Below are positions 53,541 through 64,000 of a stretch of 64,000 bases of DNA, piece after piece. How positions within the stretch are numbered: position 1 is the first letter of the stretch; each line of letters opens with the position of its first letter. Under the pieces are notes generated by a model. The model had not been told where the DNA came from. It worked only from the letters and a program-made list of their open reading frames with translations, and ran no database searches. The stretch comes from Leguminivora glycinivorella (taxonomy: Eukaryota; Arthropoda; Insecta; Lepidoptera; Tortricidae). The DNA is taken from assembly GCF_023078275.1 (NCBI RefSeq), contig NC_062980.1:1744001-1808000 (forward strand). Direction: 5' to 3'. A program made the translations under genes and the position numbers.

Positions 53541-56191
53541 AAGCATAGTACGCGTTTACCTACACGAGCTTAGACTGTGTGCTAGGAACGCGCTTCTTTC
53601 GTATATTTGATCGCCAGTGTCCGAGGTGTGACTCAAGCCTTACACTTAGGCGTTCGCTTCATATGCAAAGTTCCGTGATAAAATCTGGGCTCAGTATAAA
53701 GAGCTGAATGATTTGTTCAAACAATTTTTGCGTATGTTTTTTTAATATCGTGACACACATTCGGTATTTGTGGCTGTTTGTCGAGAAAGTAACGGTAAAT
53801 GTGAATCTTATTACCCTTTTTGTAACTAAAGGAAGTATTGAAATAAAATGAAGGGAATTAGTTATGGTCGTTATGGATACAATTTACGAGTTTAACGACG
53901 ATTTGATTTGGACTTAAACTATTTTCGTTATCATATCGTTATAACCAGATCTATAGTCAAAAATCCAGGTTATAAAATAATATTACGATTTATAAATAGG
54001 GCCTTTTATACCCGCGTCTGTATTAGTCGGTGCAATGTGATAATGATAAATAACTTTATTTGTGCGCAGCTATACAAATTGAGTCATACTTTTATACAAT
54101 AAAGCTACTGTTAAACCAAACGTTAATTACTAGGATATCCTACCAATTCAAATGGCAAATCTAATTGCACGGCTGACTGACGCGCCATTTAATTTATAAT
54201 TCAAATCTAAAAAGCTATTTAATTTTGTTCATTAGCGGAAATAGCCAATGGCCCCTGTGCGTGTACTCTATTGCCCAAAAATGCAGGCCTTGTCGCAACA
54301 ACACATTAAAAATTGACAATCGCGGTGTTCGTCTAGCTAGCAGGTCTAGTAGATGCAACTTTTTTATTTTATTTTTGTAAGTATTGTTCTTTGGTATAGG
54401 CTAGAAAATTGTAGGTATTTATTTGATTCGAAGTGGGATAGGATTTTATTTTTGTGTTTACCCATATCATTTACCAATACCATTGTTCTTTTCGATTATA
54501 GAAAGAATAAAATTTTGTTTTGGTATTTATTAATAAATAATTGAAACATGTCTTGTAATTTTTTAACAATACAATATTTCGTAAAAAATGAACTCAAAAT
54601 AAGTAGTCTGTTGCAATTGACTATCTTGTTAATTCTGTTTGATACAAATCATGTTTTATCGTAACGTTGCTTATAGCGCTTTAACCATAATCACAACAGA
54701 TTACATTTTTCGAGCGGAATAAACTGTAAATAATACTACATATCAAAACAAATGAGTTGCTAAACAGATTTATGTTATTATTGTTGTTCTAGCTAGTCCA
54801 TTAACAGTCAATGCCACATATATTTAAACTGTTGCTACCATTATCGCAAAACAACAATGAACGCAATGTTGTGCCAACACTCCGAACAAAAAAGCCAACA
54901 AGACCTTAATAATGCCATTTAATCGAAAATCGTCACGAGACAAGTAATGAATCGATATTGATTGCATAAAAGCAGCGATTGCGGTGAACCTGTCGGGTTA
55001 CCATGAAGTAAGTAAGTCAGAGAGGGACGGAGCTACACAACTGGTATAGCGGTGTCCCTTTCTCTCGAACCTGTTCGCCTTTATGCGCCGACGCAGCTTG
55101 TCAAAATATCAACATGTTCAAACTAAAAAGTAGTAAAGGCATATTCATTATCATCCAAAGTAATACCTTCATACTTAAGGCATTAAGCTTATTTCTTAAT
55201 AGCAGTATTTCAGTGGTTATAGCGATTTTAAGCTGTCAAAAGGAGAGGTCATGTTCACATGGCTCTGAAGCAAGTAGGTACACATCTTTTATTATTATTT
55301 TTTGATTAATGTGAAGCAGAAACATGTTTTGAATAATGTAGGTGAAGTAGGTAGTTAAAATCATATAGGTACCAAGTAAGTATTTTAATTTTAGATTTTA
55401 GTTTTGCTTGGCATAAACAGAAAAACAACCTTGTATGTAAATTATTGTTTGTAACTGTGGGAAAACCCATTCGATAGGATCATATTCGTCTGTTTTATTT
55501 TCCTTAAAGTGTTAAGTGAGATTTCGTCTTTTATGAAGTAATTGGTAGTTGAGGTTTTCATATAAATTGCGGTCGTTGCAATACATTTCAGGTTTAATCG
55601 GCCATCGGCAATAATATTAAGTATAATGTTACTCCAAAAATATTTAAATGTACAGGTTTTTACAACAAAAATAACCATGTTAATCCAAACTTTTCATCAA
55701 AATAATTATCTCTCCTACTTTTCAATATCTCTCCTAGCTACTGCTAGAAAGTAATGTTCAAAATTTTGAGACACACTGCAAAAAAAAAAAGATTAATGCA
55801 TAAGTCCTGCTCTCCATGTCTGGCTTTCACAACCCCGGGCCATAAATGATGTGCACCGCTGATGACGGTTAATTTAATTGGCTTTGATGATTATCCGCCT
55901 TATATTTTGGGTTTGAACGTACAAAAATGACAACGAACATTACTTTTAAAAATTACTACAATTATCCTGAACCCTGGCATTTTTAGTGCGAATGAGTCAT
56001 TTATGGGCAAAATGACTCTACCTATTGAAAAGGTTGAAAGTCTGCAAATGGCCGCGTTAATGTTGTAATATTTTTACTACAATACACAAACACTGCACTG
56101 GTTTCAGAGTTATGTGTATAATATAATTTTATGCTATTCTTAAAACGCAAGCGGACGACCGCCCCGAACCACTTTTCCTTATACATGTGGT
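53541..56191. other. Unassigned AT-rich sequence
   Basis: About 2.6 kb. Several 60-80 codon frames, all AT-rich and without recognisable features. No repeat pair identified. Confidence 0.35.
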
Positions 56192-56424
56192 CCCCATTTT
56201 CCCCTCTAGAAATCATTTTTTTAAAATAATTTGATGAATACTGTAAATAACCCCTATTTAATTATTGTAAAAGTTAAGAACATGTAAAATGTGTATATAA
56301 ATGTATGTTTTCCTTCGTAATCGTATAACAATACATCTGAAAAAAAAATGGGATTAGCTATTATTTAAATAACCCGTGTAATATTATTTTCTATGATGTT
56401 AACACGTAGAGGGGAAAATGAGGG
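56192..56424. mobile_element. Possible MITE
   Basis: Imperfect inverted ends 'ccccattttcccctct' and 'agaggggaaaatgaggg'. Single copy; boundaries uncertain. Confidence 0.4.
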
Positions 56425-56865
56425 CCTATATTTGTATCAATCGTCCCCTACAAGCAAGCAACTTGAAATAAAAGGAGTAGGGCGTACATGGCACTTCTCC
56501 TTGGGCTTAAAAAAACCAAGACGACCGCCCGACGATGCGCGCTTATTTCAGCAATTGACCTAAATACGCCACATGGTCGCGCTGCGTTAACGCACTCCGT
56601 CAGTTTGATGTACGCGCTTCGTTGTGTGAGTGAGGTGTCGATGTGTGCTCAGGTTGTATTTTGATTGTAGGGTTGGGAAAAATAATGTGATTAAGAACTA
56701 ATTATTATGCATTTTGAATTAGTGATGTTTGCGTTTGTATTTTTAGCTTTTTATTGGTTTAAATTTGTGATATATTTGATTTGAAAGGCTTACTGATGTA
56801 ATAAATGTTAAACTTAGTCTGTCGGTTGGTTACCGATTTAGCTGAAACTTGGAAATATGACTAAA
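56425..56865. other. Unassigned
   Basis: Nothing recognised. Confidence 0.4.
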
Positions 56866-57050
56866 TAGCCTTTGCCCGCGGCTTCGCTCGCGTTGGAAAG
56901 AGACAAAAAGCAGCCTATGTCACTCTCCATCCCTTCAACTATCTTCACTTAAAAAATTACGTCAATTCGACGGCGACGCTCCGTTTTGCCGTGAAAGACG
57001 GACAAACAAACAGACACACACACTTTCACGTTTAAAATATTAGTATGGAT
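56866..57050 (+). repeat. Rpt-P copy
   Basis: Complete from 'agcctttgcccgcggcttcg' to 'aatattagtatggat'. Confidence 0.8.
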
Positions 57051-59311
57051 TACGATACTTACTTTAAAACGTTACTTTCAGTCGTAAGTAGATGTTTATT
57101 AAAATAGTGTTCCATTTTGTCGTTCAATACTTTTCTATCGACTTACTATTTCACCAGATCCGTTGGTGTCAAGTTATACTTTATTTACAGAAATAAACAT
57201 TGTCTTAATTATCATAAAAACTTTTTTTCTGCATACTCTACGCCCAATGACGGGCAATATTGAATTGTGGCGCCATGCATGTGTGAGTGCCTCACACATT
57301 TTTTGATCTCCATTTTTATTTGCCCGTTCCCATGTGTGCGTGTAGTGCACACTACAACGCACGCACACTAATTGCGATAGCTACTTCATTTAAATTTCGA
57401 ATGACAATCGCCCGGTTGCGAAAAGCACGTAAGTGAGAATTTTAAATATTTCTTCACCGCTTAGGACATTTGCATTTTATAATGAGCGCGTTGAGTTTGG
57501 CATTTGTATGGGCTATGAAAGTGTCGTGAGTTTTTTTTATTGCGTTTCAGTTTTGAGAAATATGCACTTTGTGTAAATGCGTTAATTGTTCATAAGTTAA
57601 CAGTTATACGTGTAAATTGTGTGTGTAATTGTGTATTTGTATTTTCTAAATAAATTATTTGTATTTGTATTATACGTGTAAATATTCTACACTCAAGGAC
57701 TTTAATTGTTGAGCCATTTAGAGGCCACAATAATTTTGTTATTTCATAGTTAAGCTATGACGTATCTAGTATAAAATAAGCTAGAAGTGGATCAACAACT
57801 AAACTATTTGGCCATATTTAAGTAATTTCATTTACAAACAAAAACAGAAAAATAAGCTAGTTATACTCCCATAAGAAGACTTAAGTTCCTTAAGGGGTCC
57901 AGTAACAGAACTGGCTGTCAGTCTTAGTTCTATTAATGCCACTTTTAGTTCATGCTTTGAGTGGTGGTAATTTTAGTTTTTTTATTGATCTATTAGGACG
58001 TAAGAACATTATCATTTATCTTATTAAAAAGTTGCTTAATATCTTTTGTTCTTTTTTTAAATCTTGCCGTTTTTTATAACATAATAATCGTATTTAATAA
58101 GATCATCTTCTTAAATACAAAAGAGGCTCAATTAACTAATGAAAAGATGATGGGGAAGCGGAAAAGTCTCGGATTAGGGTCAATGTTTGATGCTTTAAGG
58201 AGTAAACAGGATGTAAAGGAAAGTGCGCTTATAAATAATTTAAGGAAAAATTTGAGTTAGGATATTGATTTTCTGAGAATAGAATGTTTAAAAATACGTG
58301 AAAATTATGACACAATTTCGTTTTTATTTTGGTAGGTATCGAACTTCCTGAATAAGGTGTAATTTTAGTATTGTTACTGTATAACTTTTAATATTTTAGT
58401 GTAAGAATAACTCCTGATGTGTATCATGGAGCGATATCGTCTCTTAGACTAAGCTCATTAAATAAAGATTTAAAAAAATCTATAATAATTTACATTATAG
58501 GGAATTACTTAGGTACCTATGCAATTTAAATTAATCTTCTGTGAAACTACGTTAACTTATTTTACTATATCCTGTGATCTATGGTAAGTTTAATACTATC
58601 TTATTATAAGTACTTGACAATGAAGATGATATTGATTTTTTGCGACAAAAAAAATATAACGCAAAAATCAAAATTTTGTACTTACCCCATTTTACCAGAC
58701 ATCGCCAATTCACGATAAACGGCCCATACAGCCGGACATTACCGCCCTCATTTTTATTTGGGTACATAGACGAAAAACACCCTTTTTTTACACATAACAC
58801 ACATACACCTTGTATGGCACATTATGTAACTGGCAGCACATAAATTGGCCGACGTCGATAATTAGTGGATGTTTTTTAAAACGGAATTCCAAATTTGAAA
58901 TGGTGTTTTAAAATTTTAAATTGGATAGTTAATGAATGCGTTGTGGGGGTTGTGTTTACTGGGCGTTTGTTTGTCTGATCGGGCCTTTATTAAAGTACGG
59001 GACAGCGTGCTGCTGAATAAGTGTGTTGAGGTCTTATACTGGTATATCATTATATGGAGTGTAGATTGTGGGGCGTGAGATTGTGACAGGGAGAAAAGAA
59101 AATCTTTTCGAAAGACTTTCATTTATTATTTTCATTCCTAGTTAAAGCTTCAATCATTAACGGGAATAATGAGAAAGTTATTGACGTCATGACATTGTCA
59201 TACTATTTCATTTTATATCCCTGGATTGACTAAATACTATAGAAACCATAGATACAATTTTTTCGTGAGTAAAACAAAACAAATCGACATAACATAGGAA
59301 ATCTAAATCGT
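57051..59311. other. Unassigned AT-rich sequence
   Basis: No gene or repeat pair recognised over 2.2 kb. Short frames on both strands near 58.6-59.1 kb overlap and look random. Confidence 0.35.
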
Positions 59312-59455
59312 CGAAGATGCATTGTGTGAAAGAGGATATGAGAAAATGAGTGCTGAGATGACGAGATACAGAGAAGAATCTAAGAGGAAGACGAGTTGTT
59401 CCGACCCCACATAACGTGGGATAAAGTAGGCATGGGTGGGATAAGAAGGAGGAGA
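59312..59455 (+). pseudogene. RTE-type LINE 3' end, short copy
   Basis: 'ttgtgtgaaagaggatatga' to 'gttccgaccccacataacgt' and 'gtgggataagaaggagga' match the end of 9792-10070 in inverse orientation. Only about 140 bases remain and the frame is broken. Confidence 0.65.
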
Positions 59456-59465
59456 TAGGAGATCT

Positions 59466-59640
59466 AAATAAGATAAAGATAAAGATAAAACACTTTTATT
59501 CGTGACATTCACAACACGTACGTTCATGTACAAGCAACAAGAAAACAAGAAACAGAGAACAGAGCATTAAGTGCGCATCACGAAATGGACCCAACTCAGC
59601 ATATTGCTAGCTGAAAGCCAGCGCTGGTCTTCCATAGGAC
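59466..59640 (+). repeat. Retroposon-tail repeat with (AAAGAT)n
   Basis: Starts with 'gataaagataaagataaa' and contains 'cttttattcgtgacattc' and 'cacgaaatggacccaactca', related to 41572-41720. Confidence 0.55.
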
Positions 59641-59744
59641 CCATTCGGCAAATATAGTCTCATACCTAAAATCTGGACTGGACCAAGATTTCAATAATAA
59701 CCTATAACAGTTAGATTGAGAATGAAATGAGTTTTTATTTCATA

Positions 59745-59938
59745 CTAAGTAGCTTCGCGCGCGTTAGAAAGAGATAAAAAGTAGTCTAAGTATGTCACTT
59801 TCCATCCTTTCAACTATCTCCACTTAAAAAATAACGTCTTTCGTCTATTGTCTTTTTTCTTTCTCGCTCCGTTTTGTCGTGAAAGATGGACAAACAAACA
59901 GACACACACACTTTCCCATTTATAATATTAGTTTGGAT
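59745..59938 (+). repeat. Rpt-P copy, diverged
   Basis: 'gcttcgcgcgcgttagaaag' to 'aatattagtttggat'. Confidence 0.7.
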
Positions 59939-60600
59939 ACATACATATAATTACGCCTGTATACCATAAAGGGGTAGGCAGAGCACATGAAACTGCTAAA
60001 GTTACAGTGCTATTCTTGGCAAATAAGGGGTTGAAAGAAATAGTTATTTGTTATACAAGGGGGCAAAGTTGTATTTTAACGCCGAGTTTGGAATTGAAAA
60101 ACGAGCAAGTGAAAGGATTCTATAGTTGAACCACGAGCGAAGCGAGTGGTTCGAGAATAGAATCCTGAACTTGCGAGTTTTTTAACACACGAGAAGTAAA
60201 ATACATTTGCACCCGAGTGTAACACAAAACTTTTCCCCTCACTATAGCGAGGAAACTACAACGCAAAAATTGCGTTTATCACTGCTTCCAGTAGTTCCAC
60301 AGGTGGTAAATCATCTTTATTACTAGATTCACCTACATTTATAAATTTTGAAGCAGTTAATTTGACTTTATTCAAGGTCAAATTACTTTACCCACTAGTG
60401 GATAAAATGCGTTTTTACCCGCTGGTATTAAAGGACAAAACACGTGTTTCCGAGCTAGTGAGGGGAAAACGAAATTGTGACATTGCATTGACAGGTTGCC
60501 AGCCTCTCGCCTACGCCACAATTGACCCCATATCCCACAGTCGCCTTGTACGACACCCACGGAAAGTAAGGGGATGGGGAAATTCTTAACCCGTCACCAC
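59938..60600. repeat. Rpt-U copy 2, split by M-K
   Basis: Left part 59938-60040 and right part about 60465-60600 together match the uninterrupted copy at 11640-11880. Confidence 0.7.
60041..60464. mobile_element. M-K copy 2 (~424 bp)
   Basis: Starts 'tagttatttgttatacaagg' and has 'gcgaagcgagtggttcgag', corresponding to 1950-2430. The boundary is set by the Rpt-U empty site at about 11764-11775. Confidence 0.7.
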
Positions 60601-60609
60601 ACGGGTTTA

Positions 60610-61331
60610 TTTCATACTAGCTTTTGCCCGCGGCTTCGCTCGCGTTAGAAGGAGACAAAAAGTAGCCTATGTCACTTCCGATCTTTTCAACTATCTCCAC
60701 AGAATATATAATAGTACAAGTACAGAAGGCCCACTGCTTTGATGTTCACGAAATGCCGCCTTTTTAAATGCCTACAAAATTCTAACAAAGAAACGAGCCG
60801 CACGTGCGCAGCGTCGGATGATAGGGTTGCCTATGGATTAAAACGAATTAATTCTCAGATAAAATGTTATATTATTTATTCAAGTCTTGACTACTTTCTA
60901 GGTCTATATACAGTATTTATATATTTTTGTTTAAGCCTTCAGCATCACAAGCCTTATTGAACATTTACGTGGGACTTAATCAATAAGATCTGTGTAAGAT
61001 TGTCCTATTTTATTCATGATGTCTATTTAACTAAGCATTATTAGCCATTCCACACGTGGACATCGCATATGAACCTTAAAAAAAAACTCGCGACGTAAAG
61101 TAACAATAGAAAGTGCGAACGTGCGTTCCGTGAGAACGCGCGCCACCCCTGATTAGGCCGCGAACTCGCGGCCGCCAGCATGTACTTGTAGCGCGGCGAT
61201 AGAATCGCAGAGTGAGCCGCCCCTGCTATCTCCACATAAAAATCACGTCAATTTCTCGCTCCGTATTGCCGTGAAAGACGGACAAACAAAACAGACACAC
61301 ACACTTTCCCATTTATAATATTAGTATGGAT
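60610..61331 (+). repeat. Rpt-P copy split by element R
   Basis: Left part 60610-60700 ends 'ctatctccac'; right part 61226-61331 begins with the same ten bases and ends 'ttataatattagtatggat'. Confidence 0.85.
60701..61225 (+). mobile_element. Element R, copy 2 (525 bp) with 10-bp target duplication
   Basis: Exactly bounded by 'ctatctccac' at 60691-60700 and 61226-61235, inside a Rpt-P whose intact sequence is known from other copies. Its ends are 'agaatatataatag' and 'gagtgagccgcccctg'. The middle (about 60949-61006) resembles the SINE-A 3' body ('aagccttattgaac', 'gatctgtgtaag'). No open frame of note and no inverted termini. Confidence 0.85.
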
Positions 61332-61509
61332 AACATACGATTTTATTTTAAAGTACTTTGTAAGTGTTCTTTCTTAGTTCAAAGGTCAAATTTCTTCCTC
61401 TTCACTCCAAGTGGCTGCATTATGATAGCCACTTTTTGTGACCCCTTTCTCCCGTTTTTCCCTATAAGACTATTTGCAGTAATATTTATATGAGCCTCTG
61501 GTAAAAAAA
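61332..61509. other. Unassigned spacer
   Basis: Nothing recognised. Confidence 0.4.
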
Positions 61510-61905
61510 GCCACTGGTAGCAGTGCGGTAAGTGCGTGCGACTTTCGTTCCGGAGGTCGTGGGTTCGAACCCCGGCTCGCACGCAATGAGTTTTTGGGAA
61601 CTTCTGTCCGAAATGTCATTTGATATTTGCCAGTCGCTTTTCGGTGAAGAAAACATCCGGTGGAAACCGGACTTCCTAATTTGTAAGTTACCCTTCGGGT
61701 TGGAAGGTCAGATGGCAGTCGAGGAAATCGCGACACGAAAATGGAGATGGATTGGACACACTTTCGTAAAACTAGTTCCTACGCCAAATCTTGGGATTAG
61801 TTGAAAATCAAAGCTGGACCCCGAGGTTGAAGATAGAAAGGCGTGGCGCGATGAGCCCTTTGCACCTGACAAATGCCGTCGCTTTCGTAATAACGCAAGG
61901 AGGCT
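61510..61905 (+). mobile_element. SINE-B copy carrying a 39-bp foreign insert
   Basis: Head 'gtgcggtaagtgcgtgcgac' with B box 'ggttcgaaccc' near 61562-61572, and a body as in the other copies. At 61722-61760 there are 39 extra bases absent from the other three copies, containing 'aaatggagatggattggaca'. The overlapping small frames are not genes. Confidence 0.8.
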
Positions 61906-63440
61906 GATGATGTATTTGAGCCTGTATAACACGTCGTTCTATTTGCTAGCATTTTCGCGCTTACCGTCAAATCAACTAAAAAAGTCATATGAAAGGAAAA
62001 TGTACAAGGTAGAAAGTTGAAGCATCTTCGAAAAAGGTCTTAAGTTTCACTCCTGCTTTTTTCTTTACAGATAGATTTCATTCCTATACGAACATAACAT
62101 TTGTGAGGTGACCCTTACTGGCGCTTCCACCCTTTCCATATTCACATTGAAGGGCAAAGGGTCTGTGTATGGAATGTATGTAGTAAAGGAAAGGGCCCTT
62201 GAGGATTTATACTTTCATAGGCTTGAAGGGTTTAGGGATATTTAAACTGGATTTTAGTGATGAGTTATTTCAGTTGAGACAGTTTTCATCTTTACAAAAA
62301 AATAAAGGTGAAAAAAATTAAGAGTAGAAATTACAATAAGAACATAATTATATACTTTATCGATATATACAATCCTGTACTAAAGTATCTGATTGATCAA
62401 ATGGTTGACTAGTAGGGATTGCGTGAAGGCATTAAGTCCGCCATCTGTACAATTTTATTATCCGCCATCTGTATAATTTAATGTATCGTGCAAATAATGT
62501 TTAAAAAAATATAAATTTAAAAAATCATACTCAGCTTCTCTAGTAGGTATGTGATATTATGTGACGTGATATGATAGTATATCACAGGACACATTCGCTA
62601 CGTATGAAAAACACAATTGACTATGTATTGCTGCATTTAGTTGAAACAAGTGATACACTATGGTTTTGGGAATGAAATTTCCTTTTGAGATATTCCGATT
62701 TGATATTCCAACATTTTCAGGTAGGTATGAATAAGAAGTAGGAAAAACACAGACTTTTCCTGTAGGTAGGTTTTTAAACATTTTTTTTTACAATTTTTGT
62801 TAAGCAACTAGTAAGTAGAAAGCATGCATATTTGCATACGCTAACAAAGGTTGAAATAACGAACCAATTTCACCGAAAACCCGCTGAAATTCCAGTTACG
62901 CATCTTCGATTTCAAACATGGAACTATCAAAGTGTGCTAAACTAGTGCGGATTAGAACAATTGTGCTGTGTAACTTGTGTACGCTAGTTCTATCGATGTG
63001 TGCGTCTACCCTTCCTTGACCTACAGACGGCGACTATCATTCTAGGTCAGGACCACTACACACACTATACGGGGCGCCCGTTTTACCTCGACCCCCCCTG
63101 CTTCTCCCCCGCAACCTAATATAGGAATGCTCCCGTGCGTTTGAATAGACAAGCCCAGTTCAAGTAACGCTGGACATGTGATAGTGACTAGACGATCCGT
63201 AGACGGCGGCGGTTTACTGTTCGAATTTCAAACGCTTTGTGGCTTGTTCCAAGTTTGAAATTGGTAGTTTTAATTGGGGATATGGAATTACTCAGCCAGT
63301 GTTATGTAAATTAAATGGCGGGTGGTTTGCGGTAGATCGTATTAGGAATATGTTAGAATATATTTAACGCGTTCACTGCGGTACTTAAAGAGGGATTTAC
63401 GTATAAGATTAAGTCGGGTCGTAGGTCAGATTAGGTTTAG
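61906..63440. other. Unassigned AT-rich sequence
   Basis: Short repeated 'tccgccatctgta' near 62438 and 62461. A GC-richer patch near 63000-63120 has no recognisable gene. Confidence 0.35.
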
Positions 63441-63871
63441 CCCTTAAATGCATGATTTTTTTCTTTTAACTAGAAATTAATAATGTGATAGACAATGGTT
63501 TTCTGACTCTAGGAAAAATAATAAAAAAATATTTAACATCGATTTTAATCCTAAATCAGTGTTAGAAGTAAAATAGGCTAAATCTTACTTATATAAATAT
63601 ATAATTACTAGTAAAATTTATAAGAAAACTTTTACTACTATTAAAAAGGTACACTATTTGAGAAACCCCTATGATAAAATGATTAAACATAAAATACTTA
63701 CTAACTCTGATAAAATCTGCCTGAATCATGTACTAAAAATCATGTTTTTATTTAGTAAAAAATAAATAAAAAAAAAGCTTATATTTTGGCTATAAACTAG
63801 CCAAAATATACATACATACATACAAAATATACATACATTGTAGCCAAATGGCAACAATATGCATTTAAGGG
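63441..63871. mobile_element. Possible inverted-repeat element (431 bp)
   Basis: Ends 'cccttaaatgcat' and 'atgcatttaaggg', the same as the short element at 19939-20013. Inside is a perfect 11-bp hairpin 'atattttggct' / 'agccaaaatat' at about 63781-63809. Confidence 0.5.
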
Positions 63872-64000
63872 TTAAAGTGGAATACCGCTCTAAAATCTAG
63901 ACATTTTGTGGTGTCTCTTTCCGAGCCGACCTCTCAAAGCGATACAAATTTAGGAACGTGACGAAAAACGAACGTAGTCGATCGACTCAAGAGTATACCG
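63872..64000. other. Window end, unassigned
   Basis: Nothing recognised. Confidence 0.4.

Overview
The window looks like a transposon-dense, AT-rich intergenic stretch of a lepidopteran (moth or butterfly) nuclear genome. Support for this is the mix of repeats. There are tRNA-derived SINEs with A and B boxes. Several copies of a repeat start near 'ttgcccgcggcttcgctcgc' and end in 'ttataatattagtatggat'. Retroposon tails end near 'gtatgcttgtttgccacc'. There are also BEL/Pao and RTE/Jockey-like retroelements and many short inverted-repeat elements. No host protein-coding gene could be supported, and nearly all open frames under about 120 codons look like chance frames inside repeats.

Layout: 1-6.95 kb holds SINE-A copies, LINE tails and short inverted-repeat (MITE-like) elements, including one bounded by TTAA. 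7.4-8.4 kb holds a ~520-bp element with 10-bp flanking duplications (second copy at 60.7-61.2 kb) followed by a SINE. 8.6-15 kb holds MITEs, an RTE-type LINE 3' end, the C-terminus of another LINE and more SINEs. 15-21.8 kb is mostly unassigned, with scattered repeats. 21.88-28.43 kb is the main coding feature: a complete, apparently young BEL/Pao LTR retrotransposon with 464-bp LTRs, a 5-bp target duplication, gag-protease, RT, RNase H and integrase, and two offsetting frame breaks in early pol. 28.4-33 kb is AT-rich sequence with one LINE ORF2 C-terminus and nested MITEs. 33.4-35 kb holds a diverged direct duplication with a foldback SINE between the two units. 36.2-37.1 kb is a tandem array of a ~222-228 bp unit carrying CACGTG and TGACGTCA at fixed spacing. 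37.4-41 kb holds SINE-B copies and a foldback. 41.1-43.8 kb is a nest of DNA elements about four layers deep. 44-50.2 kb holds MITEs, SINEs and a second foldback SINE. 50.2-64 kb is mainly unassigned AT-rich sequence with scattered repeats.

The only set of genes that works together is the BEL/Pao element: LTRs drive and terminate transcription, Gag packages the RNA, the A17 protease processes the polyprotein, RT/RNase H copies it and integrase inserts it. The most unusual theme is repeated foldback retroposons: inverted copies of a SINE body placed around its own tRNA-like head, two of them flanked by target-site duplications. This suggests self-primed (snap-back) or twin-primed reverse transcription. 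All family names here (SINE-A, M-K and so on) are local labels, not database names.
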